Assembly: GCF_002925905.1 (NCBI RefSeq)
Contig: NZ_PRDB01000032.1
Span: forward strand, 62,001 to 126,000
Direction of reading: 5' to 3'
Length of the DNA stretch: 64,000 bases
Source of the DNA: Klebsiella michiganensis
Lineage (GTDB): Bacteria > Pseudomonadota > Gammaproteobacteria > Enterobacterales > Enterobacteriaceae
Shown here: positions 15,808 to 22,260 of the stretch, one piece after another
Layout of the letters: the number at the start of each line of letters is the position of its first letter
How positions within the stretch are numbered: the first letter of the stretch is position 1
The notes under the pieces: generated by a model
The model's database searches: none
What the model was told of the DNA's origin: nothing
Seen by the model: the letters and a program-made list of their open reading frames with translations, nothing else
Position numbers and translations under genes: made by a program

Positions 15808-16094
15808 TGGCGTATTTTCTGGATTTTGACGAGCGGGCACTAAAGGAATGGCGAAAGCTGGGCTCGACGGTACGTGAACAGTTGAAAAAGAAGCTGGTTG
15901 AAGTACTTGAGTCACCCCGGATTGAAGCAAACAAGCTCCGTGGTATGCCTGATTGTTACAAGATTAAGCTCCGGTCTTCAGGCTATCGCCTTGTATACCA
16001 GGTTATAGACGAGAAAGTTGTCGTTTTCGTGATTTCTGTTGGGAAAAGAGAACGCTCGGAAGTATATAGCGAGGCGGTCAAACGCATTCTCTGA
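15807..16094 (+). CDS. relE: RelE toxin, ribosome-dependent mRNA endonuclease
   Basis: A 95-residue RelE with the key basic and aromatic residues of the E. coli enzyme: the KLRGMPDCYKIKLRSSGYRL stretch supplies Arg61 and Arg81 region residues, and KRERSEVYSEA supplies the C-terminal Tyr87. By recall it looks residue-for-residue like K-12 RelE. It cleaves mRNA in the ribosomal A site when RelB is degraded. The frame is intact and coupled to relB. It is followed after 71 bp by hok; E. coli relBE is likewise followed by a hok-family gene (hokD/relF), which bears on the origin of this junction. Confidence 0.95.
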   Translation: MAYFLDFDERALKEWRKLGSTVREQLKKKLVEVLESPRIEANKLRGMPDCYKIKLRSSGYRLVYQVIDEKVVVFVISVGKRERSEVYSEAVKRIL

Positions 16095-16126
16095 ACCAAA
16101 GCATGACATCTCTGTTTCGCACCGAA

Positions 16127-16152
16127 GGTGACACTTCTGCTTTGCGTTGACA
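16127..16152. repeat. Right terminal inverted repeat of the island
   Basis: Read inward from 16152 on the minus strand this is TGTCAACGCAAAGCAG followed by AAGTGTCACC. It agrees with the left end (3310-3335) at about 19 of 26 positions. Confidence 0.55.
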
Positions 16153-16167
16153 GGAGAAGAAGGCCAT
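16153..16167. repeat. 15-bp direct repeat, right copy
   Basis: GGAGAAGAAGGCCAT is identical to 3295-3309. Here it supplies the Shine-Dalgarno region and the AT of the hok start codon. Confidence 0.75.
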
Positions 16168-16324
16168 GAAACTGCCGCGAAACACTCTGCTCGGGTGCGT
16201 ATTAATAGTGTGCCTCACACTGCTGATATTCACTTACCTCACCCGGAAATCACTTTGTGAAATCCGGTACAGGGACACGAACAGGGAGGTGGCGGCTTTT
16301 CTGGCTTACGAATCCGCTAAGTAG
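16166..16324 (+). CDS. hok: Hok/FlmA-type membrane toxin, detached from its mok/sok control region
   Basis: 52 residues: basic start [10 protein letters not shown], one hydrophobic helix ([15 protein letters not shown]), then [12 protein letters not shown] and the C-terminal [10 protein letters not shown] block typical of Hok/FlmA. Hok proteins insert in the inner membrane and collapse the potential. AGGAGAAG sits nine bases before the ATG. The usual upstream mok/sok leader is 12.8 kb away at 3140-3309; upstream now is relE, 71 bp away. The 3' end retains the usual hok message hairpin. Whether it is still made, and from which promoter, is open; readthrough from relBE is the obvious source. 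Confidence 0.9.
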   Translation: MKLPRNTLLGCVLIVCLTLLIFTYLTRKSLCEIRYRDTNREVAAFLAYESAK

Positions 16325-16396
16325 CTAACCCCGGCGGGGGAAGCCCCCGCCATTCAGGGGAGATGATGTCTGACAAGCCTGAAGCGCCTTTATGAA

Positions 16397-16426
16397 GGGG
16401 TTACCGTTCACCGGTAGCCCCTTTTT
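16397..16426 (+). terminator. hok mRNA 3' hairpin/terminator
   Basis: GGGGTTACCG-TTCA-CGGTAGCCCC (one mismatch, overlapping C) followed by TTTTTCC. It matches the conserved end of F/R1 hok messages. Confidence 0.75.
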
Positions 16427-16599
16427 CCTTCTTACAGGAAAAAAAGCCCGCGTGACAGGCGGGCAAAAAGCTTTCATCTACCTACAACACGGATTCAATG
16501 AATCGCAAGTCACATTAACATCCTTCATTCTTCGTAACACCCTGTCATCAGTCTGAAAAAAAGAGCGATTGATTGTGAACTTTTGGGTTCTGGTGATAA

Positions 16600-16761
16600 G
16601 TTCGTTCTGTAGCGTAGCCCTCTTTACGGAGGGGTGGAAACAGCAACGGCAGAGTTAAAAGTCCACGAGTCAGTGAGGCTGTCCAAAGGCTCCCCGGGGA
16701 AACCCGGCTCTACATCAGGTTGCATAGCACTTAACCCGCCCGCCTGCCGGGCGGGTTTTCC
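16600..16761 (+). ncRNA. Candidate structured small RNA
   Basis: A non-coding stretch with several local hairpins (CCCTC-tttacg-GAGGG near 16620; CCGGG-GAAA-CCCGG near 16700) that ends in a very strong terminator. A possible promoter (TTGATT near 16570 and TGATAAG near 16600) lies just before it. No reading frame with a ribosome site was found. I cannot name the RNA. It may be a leading-region regulatory RNA or an untranslated leader remnant. Confidence 0.35.
16733..16761 (+). terminator. Strong rho-independent terminator
   Basis: AACCCGCCCG-CCTGC-CGGGCGGGTT followed by TTCC; eight GC pairs in the stem. Confidence 0.8.
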
Positions 16762-16879
16762 TTCCGGAAAAGTGCTGCTATAACTTATCCAGTGCGCGGT
16801 ATCCGCTTTCCTGGTAAATCAGTCGCCCGGTCTGCCAGGTGATACTGCAGTTCATTCCTTATATGATCCAGTGATGTTC

Positions 16880-16906
16880 GCCTGCTTTTTAAGCAGGCTT
16901 TTTTTT
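16880..16906 (+). terminator. Second rho-independent terminator
   Basis: GCCTGCTT-TTT-AAGCAGGC followed by eight T residues. The sequence between the two terminators (16762-16879) has no supported gene. Confidence 0.75.
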
Positions 16907-16915
16907 GTTGATTAT

Positions 16916-16933
16916 GTATGACATCTGTCATAC
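16916..16933. promoter_or_regulatory. Perfect 18-bp palindrome upstream of the 17018 gene
   Basis: GTATGACATCTGTCATAC has eight-base arms around a TC/GA-like centre, 85 bp before the next start codon. It may be a repressor or activator site; the protein is unknown. Confidence 0.4.
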
Positions 16934-17017
16934 AGTTGATTGCGTAATGAACAGAAATTGTTCCACTTAACTCAGTGAGGCGAAGCGCAGTCGCGGGTGA
17001 GCCAAAGGAGAGCCAGC

Positions 17018-17290
17018 ATGAACTTCACGATAACATCCCGTAAAACCGGCGAAATTTTCAGTTTTTACGCACCCGACAGTGGTGGCTATGTTCACCTGGA
17101 GTCTCAGGGACACTCTGGTAACTCAGGTGCTCAGATTTGCTGTGGTGGAGGGTTTATGGGCAGTACGCTGTGCTGTGACGCTTCTGAGGACGATCTTGCC
17201 AGTGTTGCCCGTAAATGGTACCGACAGTTCGTGAGGGAGCGGCGCAAATTCTTAATGATGTCGGGCCAGTATTCTGAGGATAACCAGTGA
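17018..17290 (+). CDS. Small conserved leading-region protein, unknown function
   Basis: 90 residues from the ATG at 17018, chosen because AAAGGAGAG lies 7-8 bases upstream; a GTG at 16997 has no site. The middle holds a Gly/Cys-rich block (SGNSGAQICCGGGFMGSTLCCDASEDDLA) with two CC pairs, possibly a metal site or disulphides, followed by a basic helix (RKWYRQFVRERRKF). No signal peptide. It overlaps the next gene by four bases (GTGA), so they are coupled. No family is recognised with certainty. Confidence 0.6.
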   Translation: MNFTITSRKTGEIFSFYAPDSGGYVHLESQGHSGNSGAQICCGGGFMGSTLCCDASEDDLASVARKWYRQFVRERRKFLMMSGQYSEDNQ

Positions 17291-17637
17291 AAAAAGAGAT
17301 CTCCCGCAACCCCTCTTTCACACCTTCGCCCAAGCTGCGAGCACATCTGAACTCCCACAGGGAAGGGGTGACTGAAAGGCTGAATAATATCTTTGATCGC
17401 TATGCGCATCTGGTTCGGGCCTGTGCCCTTCCTCTCGATGACGACGAAACACAGGTTCTGCTTAATGTGCTGAATGGCTCCGTTGTGGAACCCGCCTTTA
17501 TTGAATATCTGGCTCAGGAAATTCGGGACTCGGATGATTATCTGGAAGGGATACCCGCAGCTAAATCACTGTACGAAAAGTGTCAGTCAGCGACCTATCC
17601 GCAATTGCTGGCCACCGTCGAACGCCTGGAACGTTAA
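17287..17637 (+). CDS. Hypothetical leading-region protein coupled to the previous gene
   Basis: A mostly helical, soluble protein of 116 residues starting with GTG at 17287 inside the stop of the preceding gene. It is acidic in the middle (PLDDDETQVLLNVLNG) and ends with a leucine-rich helix (LLATVERLER). No signal peptide or catalytic motif. The tight GTGA overlap is the best evidence that it is translated. It is followed at once by the first 0.58-kb repeat. Confidence 0.6.
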   Translation: MKKEISRNPSFTPSPKLRAHLNSHREGVTERLNNIFDRYAHLVRACALPLDDDETQVLLNVLNGSVVEPAFIEYLAQEIRDSDDYLEGIPAAKSLYEKCQSATYPQLLATVERLER

Positions 17638-17653
17638 GAAAGGGATAACAACA

Positions 17654-18229
17654 CTGGACCCCTTCGGCTCCTGACCAGCAAAGCTGGCCAGTCGTCGAGC
17701 CACACTCCGCTAACCGCGAAAAGACGCGGTAAGCTCCGCCGAACCCGCAAAGCGGTTTCGGGCCTGACGGCTAGTGTCTGATGTCTGAAAGGTCAACGGC
17801 AGCGCTTGCTGCGACCGTCCCGGTCGCGCCGCTTTCACCGTGCCGGCGAAGGACTGCCGGCACTCTGCGGGGCAACGCCGTTTCGCGCCCGCGCTCTTCG
17901 TCGTTGCGGCGGGTGCCTGCTCCTTTCCCCTGGTACCCGTATCACCCGTTTGAGTCCATTCGCCGGGGCTGAGACAAGCACAACCCGTCTTGCTGTCCAG
18001 GGGACGGCAGGGCCTTTCGCAATAAATTTTTCCCGGCCATTCCGCTGCCGCTTCATTAGGCCGAAAAAAATTTCCCGCTCACCCCCGGACATCTGCACCG
18101 GGCCGTGCTCGTTTACGCCCTTGCGGCGAACGGCTCTCAAACGGGTGAAGGTTATATCCAGGGGGCAGGTTCAGCAGGTCCCCGCACAAAGTCAAAACCG
18201 CGGCCCCGGCAACTCAACGGGTGATGGTT
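17654..18229. repeat. 0.58-kb direct repeat, copy A (candidate ssDNA-promoter element)
   Basis: Nearly identical to 20435-21013 over its full length; differences are concentrated in the first 60 bases plus small indels near 17770. It contains no supported gene; reading frames of 100-170 codons in it have no ribosome site and are duplicated unchanged. It ends 36 bp before the start codon of the gene at 18266. The repeat holds a long imperfect hairpin (see 17942-18148). F-like leading regions contain single-strand initiation or Frpo elements in this kind of position. Confidence 0.85.
17942..18148 (+). promoter_or_regulatory. Long imperfect hairpin, candidate Frpo-type ssDNA promoter A
   Basis: Left arm TCACCCGTTTGAG...TTCGCC (17942-17964) pairs with the reverse complement of 18125-18148. 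Inside are AGCACAACCC with GGGCCGTGCT, and AAATTTTTCCCGGCC (18024-18038) with GGCCGAAAAAAATTT (18059-18073). As single-stranded DNA the region can fold into a rod of about 207 nt with AT-rich, partly mismatched segments. The F plasmid Frpo works this way: a folded transferred strand offers RNA polymerase a promoter and yields early messages in the recipient. Genes downstream are on the + strand, which fits a minus-strand template entering from oriT. Confidence 0.55.
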
Positions 18230-18265
18230 TTAACAGACAGAAAACCAGAAAGAGGAGAAAACTGG

Positions 18266-18622
18266 ATGAGCACACAAAACGTCAACGTAAAACCCTCCAC
18301 CAAAGAAAGCACAACCCTCCGGACTGACGGTTTTGTGCGCAACATTCATTCCCGAAACCCATTCGATGTTATCCGCGCCGATGTAGTGCTGGAACGTATC
18401 GAGAAAAAGGCTGGTCGGTGCTGCGGGATGCATTACGAGCTGTATCAGGCCCATCTGCTGGGTGGTGCGCTGGATTATCTGGATGCGCTGCCGTTGAAAG
18501 ACCGTCCGGTGTTAATGGGCGCTGCGGCAAAGCGCGGCTATCTGCTGACGCTAGCCGAAGAGGAACGCGCGCTGGAAGCACGGGATGTACTGATGAGTGA
18601 ACTGGCGGCAAACGACTGCTGA
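18266..18622 (+). CDS. Conserved leading-region hypothetical protein
   Basis: 118 residues from the ATG at 18266, which has AGAGGAG 9 bases upstream; it begins MSTQNVNVKPS. A central segment (VIRADVVLERIEKKAGRCCGMHYELYQ) has a Cys pair, and the C-terminal half is helical and Leu/Ala-rich. It is soluble, with no signal. It is the first gene after hairpin element A, so it would be among the first made in a recipient if that element is a ssDNA promoter. I do not recognise the family; anti-defence activity is possible only by position. Confidence 0.65.
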   Translation: MSTQNVNVKPSTKESTTLRTDGFVRNIHSRNPFDVIRADVVLERIEKKAGRCCGMHYELYQAHLLGGALDYLDALPLKDRPVLMGAAAKRGYLLTLAEEERALEARDVLMSELAANDC

Positions 18623-18682
18623 GAAATAAACACGGATGGCGGCGTATCGCTGCCATCCCTTAAAGACCAGAGGTAACGCAAA

Positions 18683-18895
18683 ATGAAAGTATACGGCCAT
18701 CAACACTCATCAGAGGTTTTCTCCCGGGAAACTTCCCCATCCTGTTTTGAACCAAAAGCGGAAAAGGTGATCGCTTTTCATGGAAAGGATGCCAGTTACG
18801 CCTATAACGTGCTGGCCGATCTGAAAGCCGCAGGTGCTTCATATACGCGCCGGAATATCATCGCCGATATGTTCCGCCGTCTGGGTGTGGAATGA
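18683..18895 (+). CDS. Small hypothetical protein (70 residues)
   Basis: The ATG at 18683 follows AGAGGTAACGCAAA. It encodes a short soluble protein (MKVYGHQHSSEVFSRETS...) with a C-terminal helix IIADMFRRLGVE. No motif is recognised. It lies 60 bp after the previous gene and ends 10 bp before the next start, consistent with one operon downstream of element A. Confidence 0.5.
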   Translation: MKVYGHQHSSEVFSRETSPSCFEPKAEKVIAFHGKDASYAYNVLADLKAAGASYTRRNIIADMFRRLGVE

Positions 18896-18905
18896 GGTCT
18901 GGGCA

Positions 18906-19130
18906 ATGGAACACGTGAAAAGACAAATCCAGCAGGGGGCAGGGAACGCCTATTATGCGGGGATGCAGTGGCGCGGTATTACACTTGGACACGCCGATGC
19001 TGCAGCGCTTAATCAGTTTGATATCGATATCAGCAAAGCTCAGGCACCCGAAGCACGCACCTGGTTGCTTCAGAACAAAGCGGAATTCATAGCTCTTATG
19101 CTGGGTATTGAGATTGTAAAGATCGGGTAG
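18906..19130 (+). CDS. Small hypothetical protein (74 residues)
   Basis: Starts at the ATG at 18906 (MEHVKRQIQQGAGNAYYAG) with GAGGTC about 10 bases upstream. Soluble, with alternating Ala/Leu-rich helices (AQAPEARTWLLQNKAEFIALML). No family is recognised. It is the last gene before the palindromic operator of the toxin-antitoxin module. Confidence 0.5.
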   Translation: MEHVKRQIQQGAGNAYYAGMQWRGITLGHADAAALNQFDIDISKAQAPEARTWLLQNKAEFIALMLGIEIVKIG

Positions 19131-19140
19131 TGAGAAGTCA

Positions 19141-19180
19141 GCTAACTTAGCTCTTGAGCTAAGTTAGCTTCTAAGCTAAC
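19141..19180. promoter_or_regulatory. Operator of the HigBA-like module
   Basis: GCTAACTTAGCTC-TT-GAGCTAAGTTAGC is a perfect inverted repeat with 13-bp arms (19141-19168). A third half-site (TAAGCTAAC, to 19180) follows, making an overlapping second palindrome GTTAGC-6-GCTAAC. It is placed 30-70 bp before the toxin start, typical for antitoxin autoregulation. Confidence 0.75.
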
Positions 19181-19210
19181 GTATACACATACGGACCAGA
19201 GATTACATTC

Positions 19211-19531
19211 ATGTTCACAGTCATCTTTCATGATGAGGCTGAAAAAGAGTTTACGGCTCTGCCTGCTGCCATTCGTGCAAAAATGGCCAGGCTACTCATG
19301 AAGCTGGAAGCAAACCCTCGCCAGCTACGCGAGCCAGATACCAAGCCGCTTGGAAACGGCCTTTTCGAAATACGTACAATGGGGGCAGATATCGCCCGCG
19401 GAATCTGGGTATATCAGAGTGGTGAACGTATTTTTCTACTTCGGATCTTTATCAAAAAATCGCCAAAAACGCCCCCGGCAGAAATAGATCAGGCACTTCG
19501 CAGACTGGAGGAAATGCAGAATGAAATATAA
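19211..19531 (+). CDS. higB: HigB/RelE-superfamily toxin
   Basis: A 106-residue protein of the phage-derived Gp49-like/HigB family: FTVIFHDEAEKEFTALPAAIRAKM at the start, FEIRTMGADIARGIWVYQSGERIFLLRIFIKKS in the middle, and PPAEIDQALRRLEEM at the end. The family cleaves mRNA on ribosomes. The gene precedes and overlaps its antitoxin gene by 11 bases, the order typical of HigBA. Upstream is a palindromic operator. The symbol is by family resemblance, not proven orthology. Confidence 0.8.
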   Translation: MFTVIFHDEAEKEFTALPAAIRAKMARLLMKLEANPRQLREPDTKPLGNGLFEIRTMGADIARGIWVYQSGERIFLLRIFIKKSPKTPPAEIDQALRRLEEMQNEI

Positions 19532-19799
19532 AACCCTTAGCCAGGTTCATACCGAAGCAATGAACGATCATGAGTACAGCGCGGCATTCGAGGCAGAAGA
19601 AGCCTCGGAGCTACTTCGGGAAACCTTAGCAACATGGAGAAAAGAAGCGGGTTTGACGTCGGCACAGGTTGCAGAACGTATGGGCATCAAAGCGCCAACT
19701 ATCTCACGTATGGAGAAGAACGCTGCGCGAATGAGTATTCAGACGCTGGTTCGGTACGCCAGAGCCTGCGGTGTTAACTTTAAAATTCAGCAGGTTTGA
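19521..19799 (+). CDS. higA: XRE-family antitoxin (HigA-like)
   Basis: 92 residues. The C-terminal two thirds form a Cro/C1-type helix-turn-helix (LTSAQVAERMGIKAPTISRMEKNAA) and the N-terminal third is acidic (YSAAFEAEEASELL), fitting a toxin-binding segment. It should neutralise the toxin at 19211-19531 and bind the operator at 19141-19180. Its stop codon is immediately followed by the ATG of a second HigA-like gene. Confidence 0.8.
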   Translation: MKYKTLSQVHTEAMNDHEYSAAFEAEEASELLRETLATWRKEAGLTSAQVAERMGIKAPTISRMEKNAARMSIQTLVRYARACGVNFKIQQV

Positions 19800-20213
19800 A
19801 TGATTAGCGATGCCATTAAAGCCGCGAATGACCTGGCCAGTATTGTCCCTCTGCTGGGTGGCAGTTCGTCCCGCAAAGATTACGAAGAGGCATGTAAACT
19901 CGTTGAATATCTTCTGGAACATGACCCGGACAGCCCGCTGGTTGATATGCTGGCTGCCCGCATTGATGCCTGGGAAGATAACGCGGTGGAATTTGAAGAA
20001 TTTAATACGCGCATCGAAGCTGGTAAAAACGGTGTATCGTTGCTGCGGGTTCTTATGCAGCAACGTGGGTTTTCACAGTCCGATTTAGAAAACGAGATAG
20101 GCAAAAAATCGCTCGTCAGCCGGATCCTCAGTGGTGAACGCAGTCTGACCCTTGATCACATGCGGGCGCTGGCAAATCGATTTCAAATCCCGGTCTCGAT
20201 GTTTGTTGACTGA
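19800..20213 (+). CDS. Second HigA-like HTH protein
   Basis: 137 residues, resembling the longer HigA (YgjM) type of E. coli: an N-terminal helical domain with YEEACKLVEYLLEHDPDSPLVDMLAARIDAWED, then a HTH (FSQSDLENEIGKKSLVSRILSGERSLTLDHM). It starts right at the stop of the first antitoxin (TGA-ATG), so three genes are translationally linked: toxin, short antitoxin, long HigA-like protein. It may be a second antitoxin, a regulator, or an orphan from another TA locus. The module lies downstream of element A, which could let the recipient make antitoxin early. Confidence 0.8.
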   Translation: MISDAIKAANDLASIVPLLGGSSSRKDYEEACKLVEYLLEHDPDSPLVDMLAARIDAWEDNAVEFEEFNTRIEAGKNGVSLLRVLMQQRGFSQSDLENEIGKKSLVSRILSGERSLTLDHMRALANRFQIPVSMFVD

Positions 20214-20434
20214 TTCGGGAACAGAGCAGGCGAAGGGGGCATCGGTCCCCGTCTGGCCGCGCCTCGAAAGACCGCGCGCCTGCGGCGCCGGGAAGACCGG
20301 GCCGCGCTGACGCGCCGCCCGCATTTCCTTTCCGCGTCTTCCCTGTTTGCTGCCTGCTGTCTGCCTGCTTTCTCTTCTTCTTTCTGCTGTGATGTCTCTT
20401 TTTAACCCTTAAAGGCTTTAAAAGCACACCCATA

Positions 20435-21013
20435 CTGGACACCTTCGGCTCCCGGCCAGCTGCGCTGTCCGGTCGTCGAGCCACACTCCGCTAACCGCGA
20501 AAAGACGCGGTAAGCTCCGCCGAACCCGCAAGCGGTTTCGGGCCTGACGGCTAGTGTCTGATGTCTGAAGTCAAGGTCAACGGCAGCGCTTGCTGCGACC
20601 GTCCCGGTCGCGCCGCTTTCACCGTGCCGGCGAAGGACTGCCGGCACTCTGCGGGGCAACGCCGTTTCGCGCCCGCGCTCTTCGTCGTTGCGGCGGGTGC
20701 CTGCTCCTTTCCCCTGGTACCCGTATCACCCGTTTGAGTCCATTCGCCGGGGCTGAGACAAGCACAACCCGTCTTGCTGTCCAGGGGACGGCAGGGCCTT
20801 TCGCAATAAATTTTTCCCGGCCATTCCGCTGCCGCTTCATTAGGCCGAAAAAAATTTCCCGCTCACCCCCGGACATCTGCACCGGGCCGTGCTCGTTTAC
20901 GCCCTTGCGGCGAACGGCTCTCAAACGGGTGAAGGTTATATCCAGGGGGCAGGTTCAGCAGGTCCCCGCACAAAGTCAAAACCGCGGCCCCGGCAACTCA
21001 ACGGGTGATGGTT
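20435..21013. repeat. 0.58-kb direct repeat, copy B
   Basis: Nearly identical to 17654-18229 and in the same orientation. It ends 30 bp before the start codon of the DUF932 gene. The 220 bp before it (20214-20434) is very GC-rich, then pyrimidine-rich, and holds nothing I can name. Recombination between the copies would delete the HigBA-like module and the three small genes before it (about 2.8 kb). Confidence 0.85.
20726..20932 (+). promoter_or_regulatory. Long imperfect hairpin, candidate Frpo-type ssDNA promoter B
   Basis: Same fold as in copy A: outer arms 20726-20748 and 20909-20932 plus the inner AAATTTTT..GGCC / GGCC..AAATTT arms. It directly precedes the DUF932 gene. Confidence 0.55.
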
Positions 21014-21042
21014 AAAAAATTAAACAGGTGAAGGAGAATAAT

Positions 21043-21864
21043 ATGCGTTTAGCATCCCGATTTGGACTTACTCATTCCATTCGTCAGGAACGCCCACTGA
21101 CTAACGATGAATTGGTCAAGGTTGTACCTTCTGTGTTTTCAGAAGAAAAGCATAATTCACGTAGTGATCGCTATACCTATATTCCAACCATTACACTGCT
21201 GGATAAATTACGTGAAGAAGGTTTCCAGCCATTTTTTGCCTGTCAGTCACGAGTAAGGGATGAGGATAAACGGGGGCATACTAAGCATATGGTAAGACTT
21301 CGCCGTGAAGGGGCCAATAAAGGAACAGAAGTACCCGAAATCATTCTTCTTAACTCGCATGATGGATCGTCCAGTTATCAAATGATCCCGGGTATGTTCC
21401 GTTTTGTATGCACAAATGGCCTTGTGTGCGGTACGTCGTTTGGTGAGATTCGTGTACCTCATAAAGGTGATATTGTGGGAAGGGTTATCGAAGGTGCTTA
21501 CGAAGTTCTGGGAATTTTCGATAAAATAACTGAAGGCGTTGATGTCATGAAGTCTATTACATTAACCAAGGAAGAACAGCGTCTGTTTGGACAAGCTGCA
21601 TTAACCTACCGATATGAAGATGAAAATAAATCTCCGGTCAGTATTGAACAGATAATTCATCCGCGCCGTTATGAAGATAAAAAAGATGACATCTGGACTA
21701 CATATCAAAGGGTCCAGGAAAATCTGATTAAAGGCGGTTTGCCTGGCCGAACTGAAAAAGGGAAAAGAACAACAACCCGGCCAGTAAAAGCAATCGATGG
21801 TGATGTTAAACTCAATAAGGCATTGTGGTTAATTGCGGAGAAATTCCGCACTCTTAAAGGCTAA
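21043..21864 (+). CDS. DUF932-family leading-region protein
   Basis: 273 residues from the ATG at 21043, which has AAGGAG six bases upstream. The protein resembles the YfjQ/plasmid DUF932 family: an N-terminal YTYIPTITLLDKLREEGFQPFFACQSRVRD, then HMVRLRR, then PEIILLNSHDGSSSYQMIPGMFRFVCTNGLVCG near residue 100-130. The family is common on conjugative plasmids and phages; its function is not firmly known, though leading-region proteins often counter host defences. Codon use is more AT-rich than its GC-rich neighbours. Element B lies directly upstream. Confidence 0.75.
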   Translation: MRLASRFGLTHSIRQERPLTNDELVKVVPSVFSEEKHNSRSDRYTYIPTITLLDKLREEGFQPFFACQSRVRDEDKRGHTKHMVRLRREGANKGTEVPEIILLNSHDGSSSYQMIPGMFRFVCTNGLVCGTSFGEIRVPHKGDIVGRVIEGAYEVLGIFDKITEGVDVMKSITLTKEEQRLFGQAALTYRYEDENKSPVSIEQIIHPRRYEDKKDDIWTTYQRVQENLIKGGLPGRTEKGKRTTTRPVKAIDGDVKLNKALWLIAEKFRTLKG

Positions 21865-21911
21865 TTATAAGCGCCGGGCAGCTGTCCGGCGTTTTGATGG
21901 TGGAAATACTT

Positions 21912-22226
21912 ATGTTTGAATTTAAAGCTGTCTGTATCAGTATTTCACATATGGAAGAAGGTGATATCAGAGTTCTTCAGGTGCTTTCATCAACAACCAA
22001 TTATCTAACTTGCGATAGTTACTTAGAGTGGATACATGATACACCTTATGGTTGTGTTATAAGGATGTATGATTTCAAACGCCATCTTCTGGCGCTAAAA
22101 AGAAGTGGGGTGTCAAAATTTTTACGCAAAAATCTCATACTAATGCACCGGGAGGGCGGGTATCTGCTTTTTAATTTTGAAAGTGATGCCGATTATTATC
22201 CAGGTATAGATGCCGTAGATTTTTAA
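21912..22226 (+). CDS. Hypothetical protein after the DUF932 gene
   Basis: 104 residues if started at the ATG at 21912 (MFEFKAVCISISHMEEGD), with GTGGAA upstream; an ATG at 21897 adds five residues. AT-rich gene; soluble alpha/beta-looking protein with SYLEWIHDTPYGCVIRMYDF and RKNLILMHREGGYLLFNF. No known domain is recognised. It ends just before a hairpin terminator shared with convergent gene X. Confidence 0.55.
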   Translation: MFEFKAVCISISHMEEGDIRVLQVLSSTTNYLTCDSYLEWIHDTPYGCVIRMYDFKRHLLALKRSGVSKFLRKNLILMHREGGYLLFNFESDADYYPGIDAVDF

Positions 22227-22236
22227 GAAATTCAAG

Positions 22237-22260
22237 CCTTCTTATATCAGAAGGTTTTTT
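22237..22260 (+). terminator. Terminator after the leading-region transcript
   Basis: CCTTCT-tatatc-AGAAGG followed by TTTTTT, between convergent genes; it overlaps the last codon of gene X. Confidence 0.65.

Larger units (their letters stand above)
3310..16152. mobile_element. 12.8-kb metal-resistance island inserted in the hok/sok locus
   Basis: The left end begins TGTTAACACCAAGC and the right end, read inward on the minus strand, begins TGTCAACGCAAAGC. Over 26 bases the two ends agree at about 19 positions. Both continue with similar spaced TGTC motifs (AATGTCCCC twice on the left; GTGTCACC and GATGTCATG on the right). A 15-bp direct repeat flanks the whole. Next to the left end is an IS1202-like transposase and next to the right end is relBE; the nickel/cobalt and chromate genes lie between. 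I infer that an IS carrying relBE as passenger first entered hok/sok and the metal genes were later gained inside it. The alternative is recombination between a relBE-hok locus and the plasmid hok. Confidence 0.55.

Noticed and set aside
17806..18327. Long + frame starting MLRPSRSRRF inside repeat A, and its copy at 20590-21015
   Set aside because: No ribosome site, low-complexity basic composition, and the sequence is explained by a duplicated structured element; in copy A the frame runs into the next gene in another frame.
20085..20659. Minus-strand frames across 20085-20659
   Set aside because: They oppose the HigA-like gene and repeat B, have no ribosome sites and are products of high GC content.
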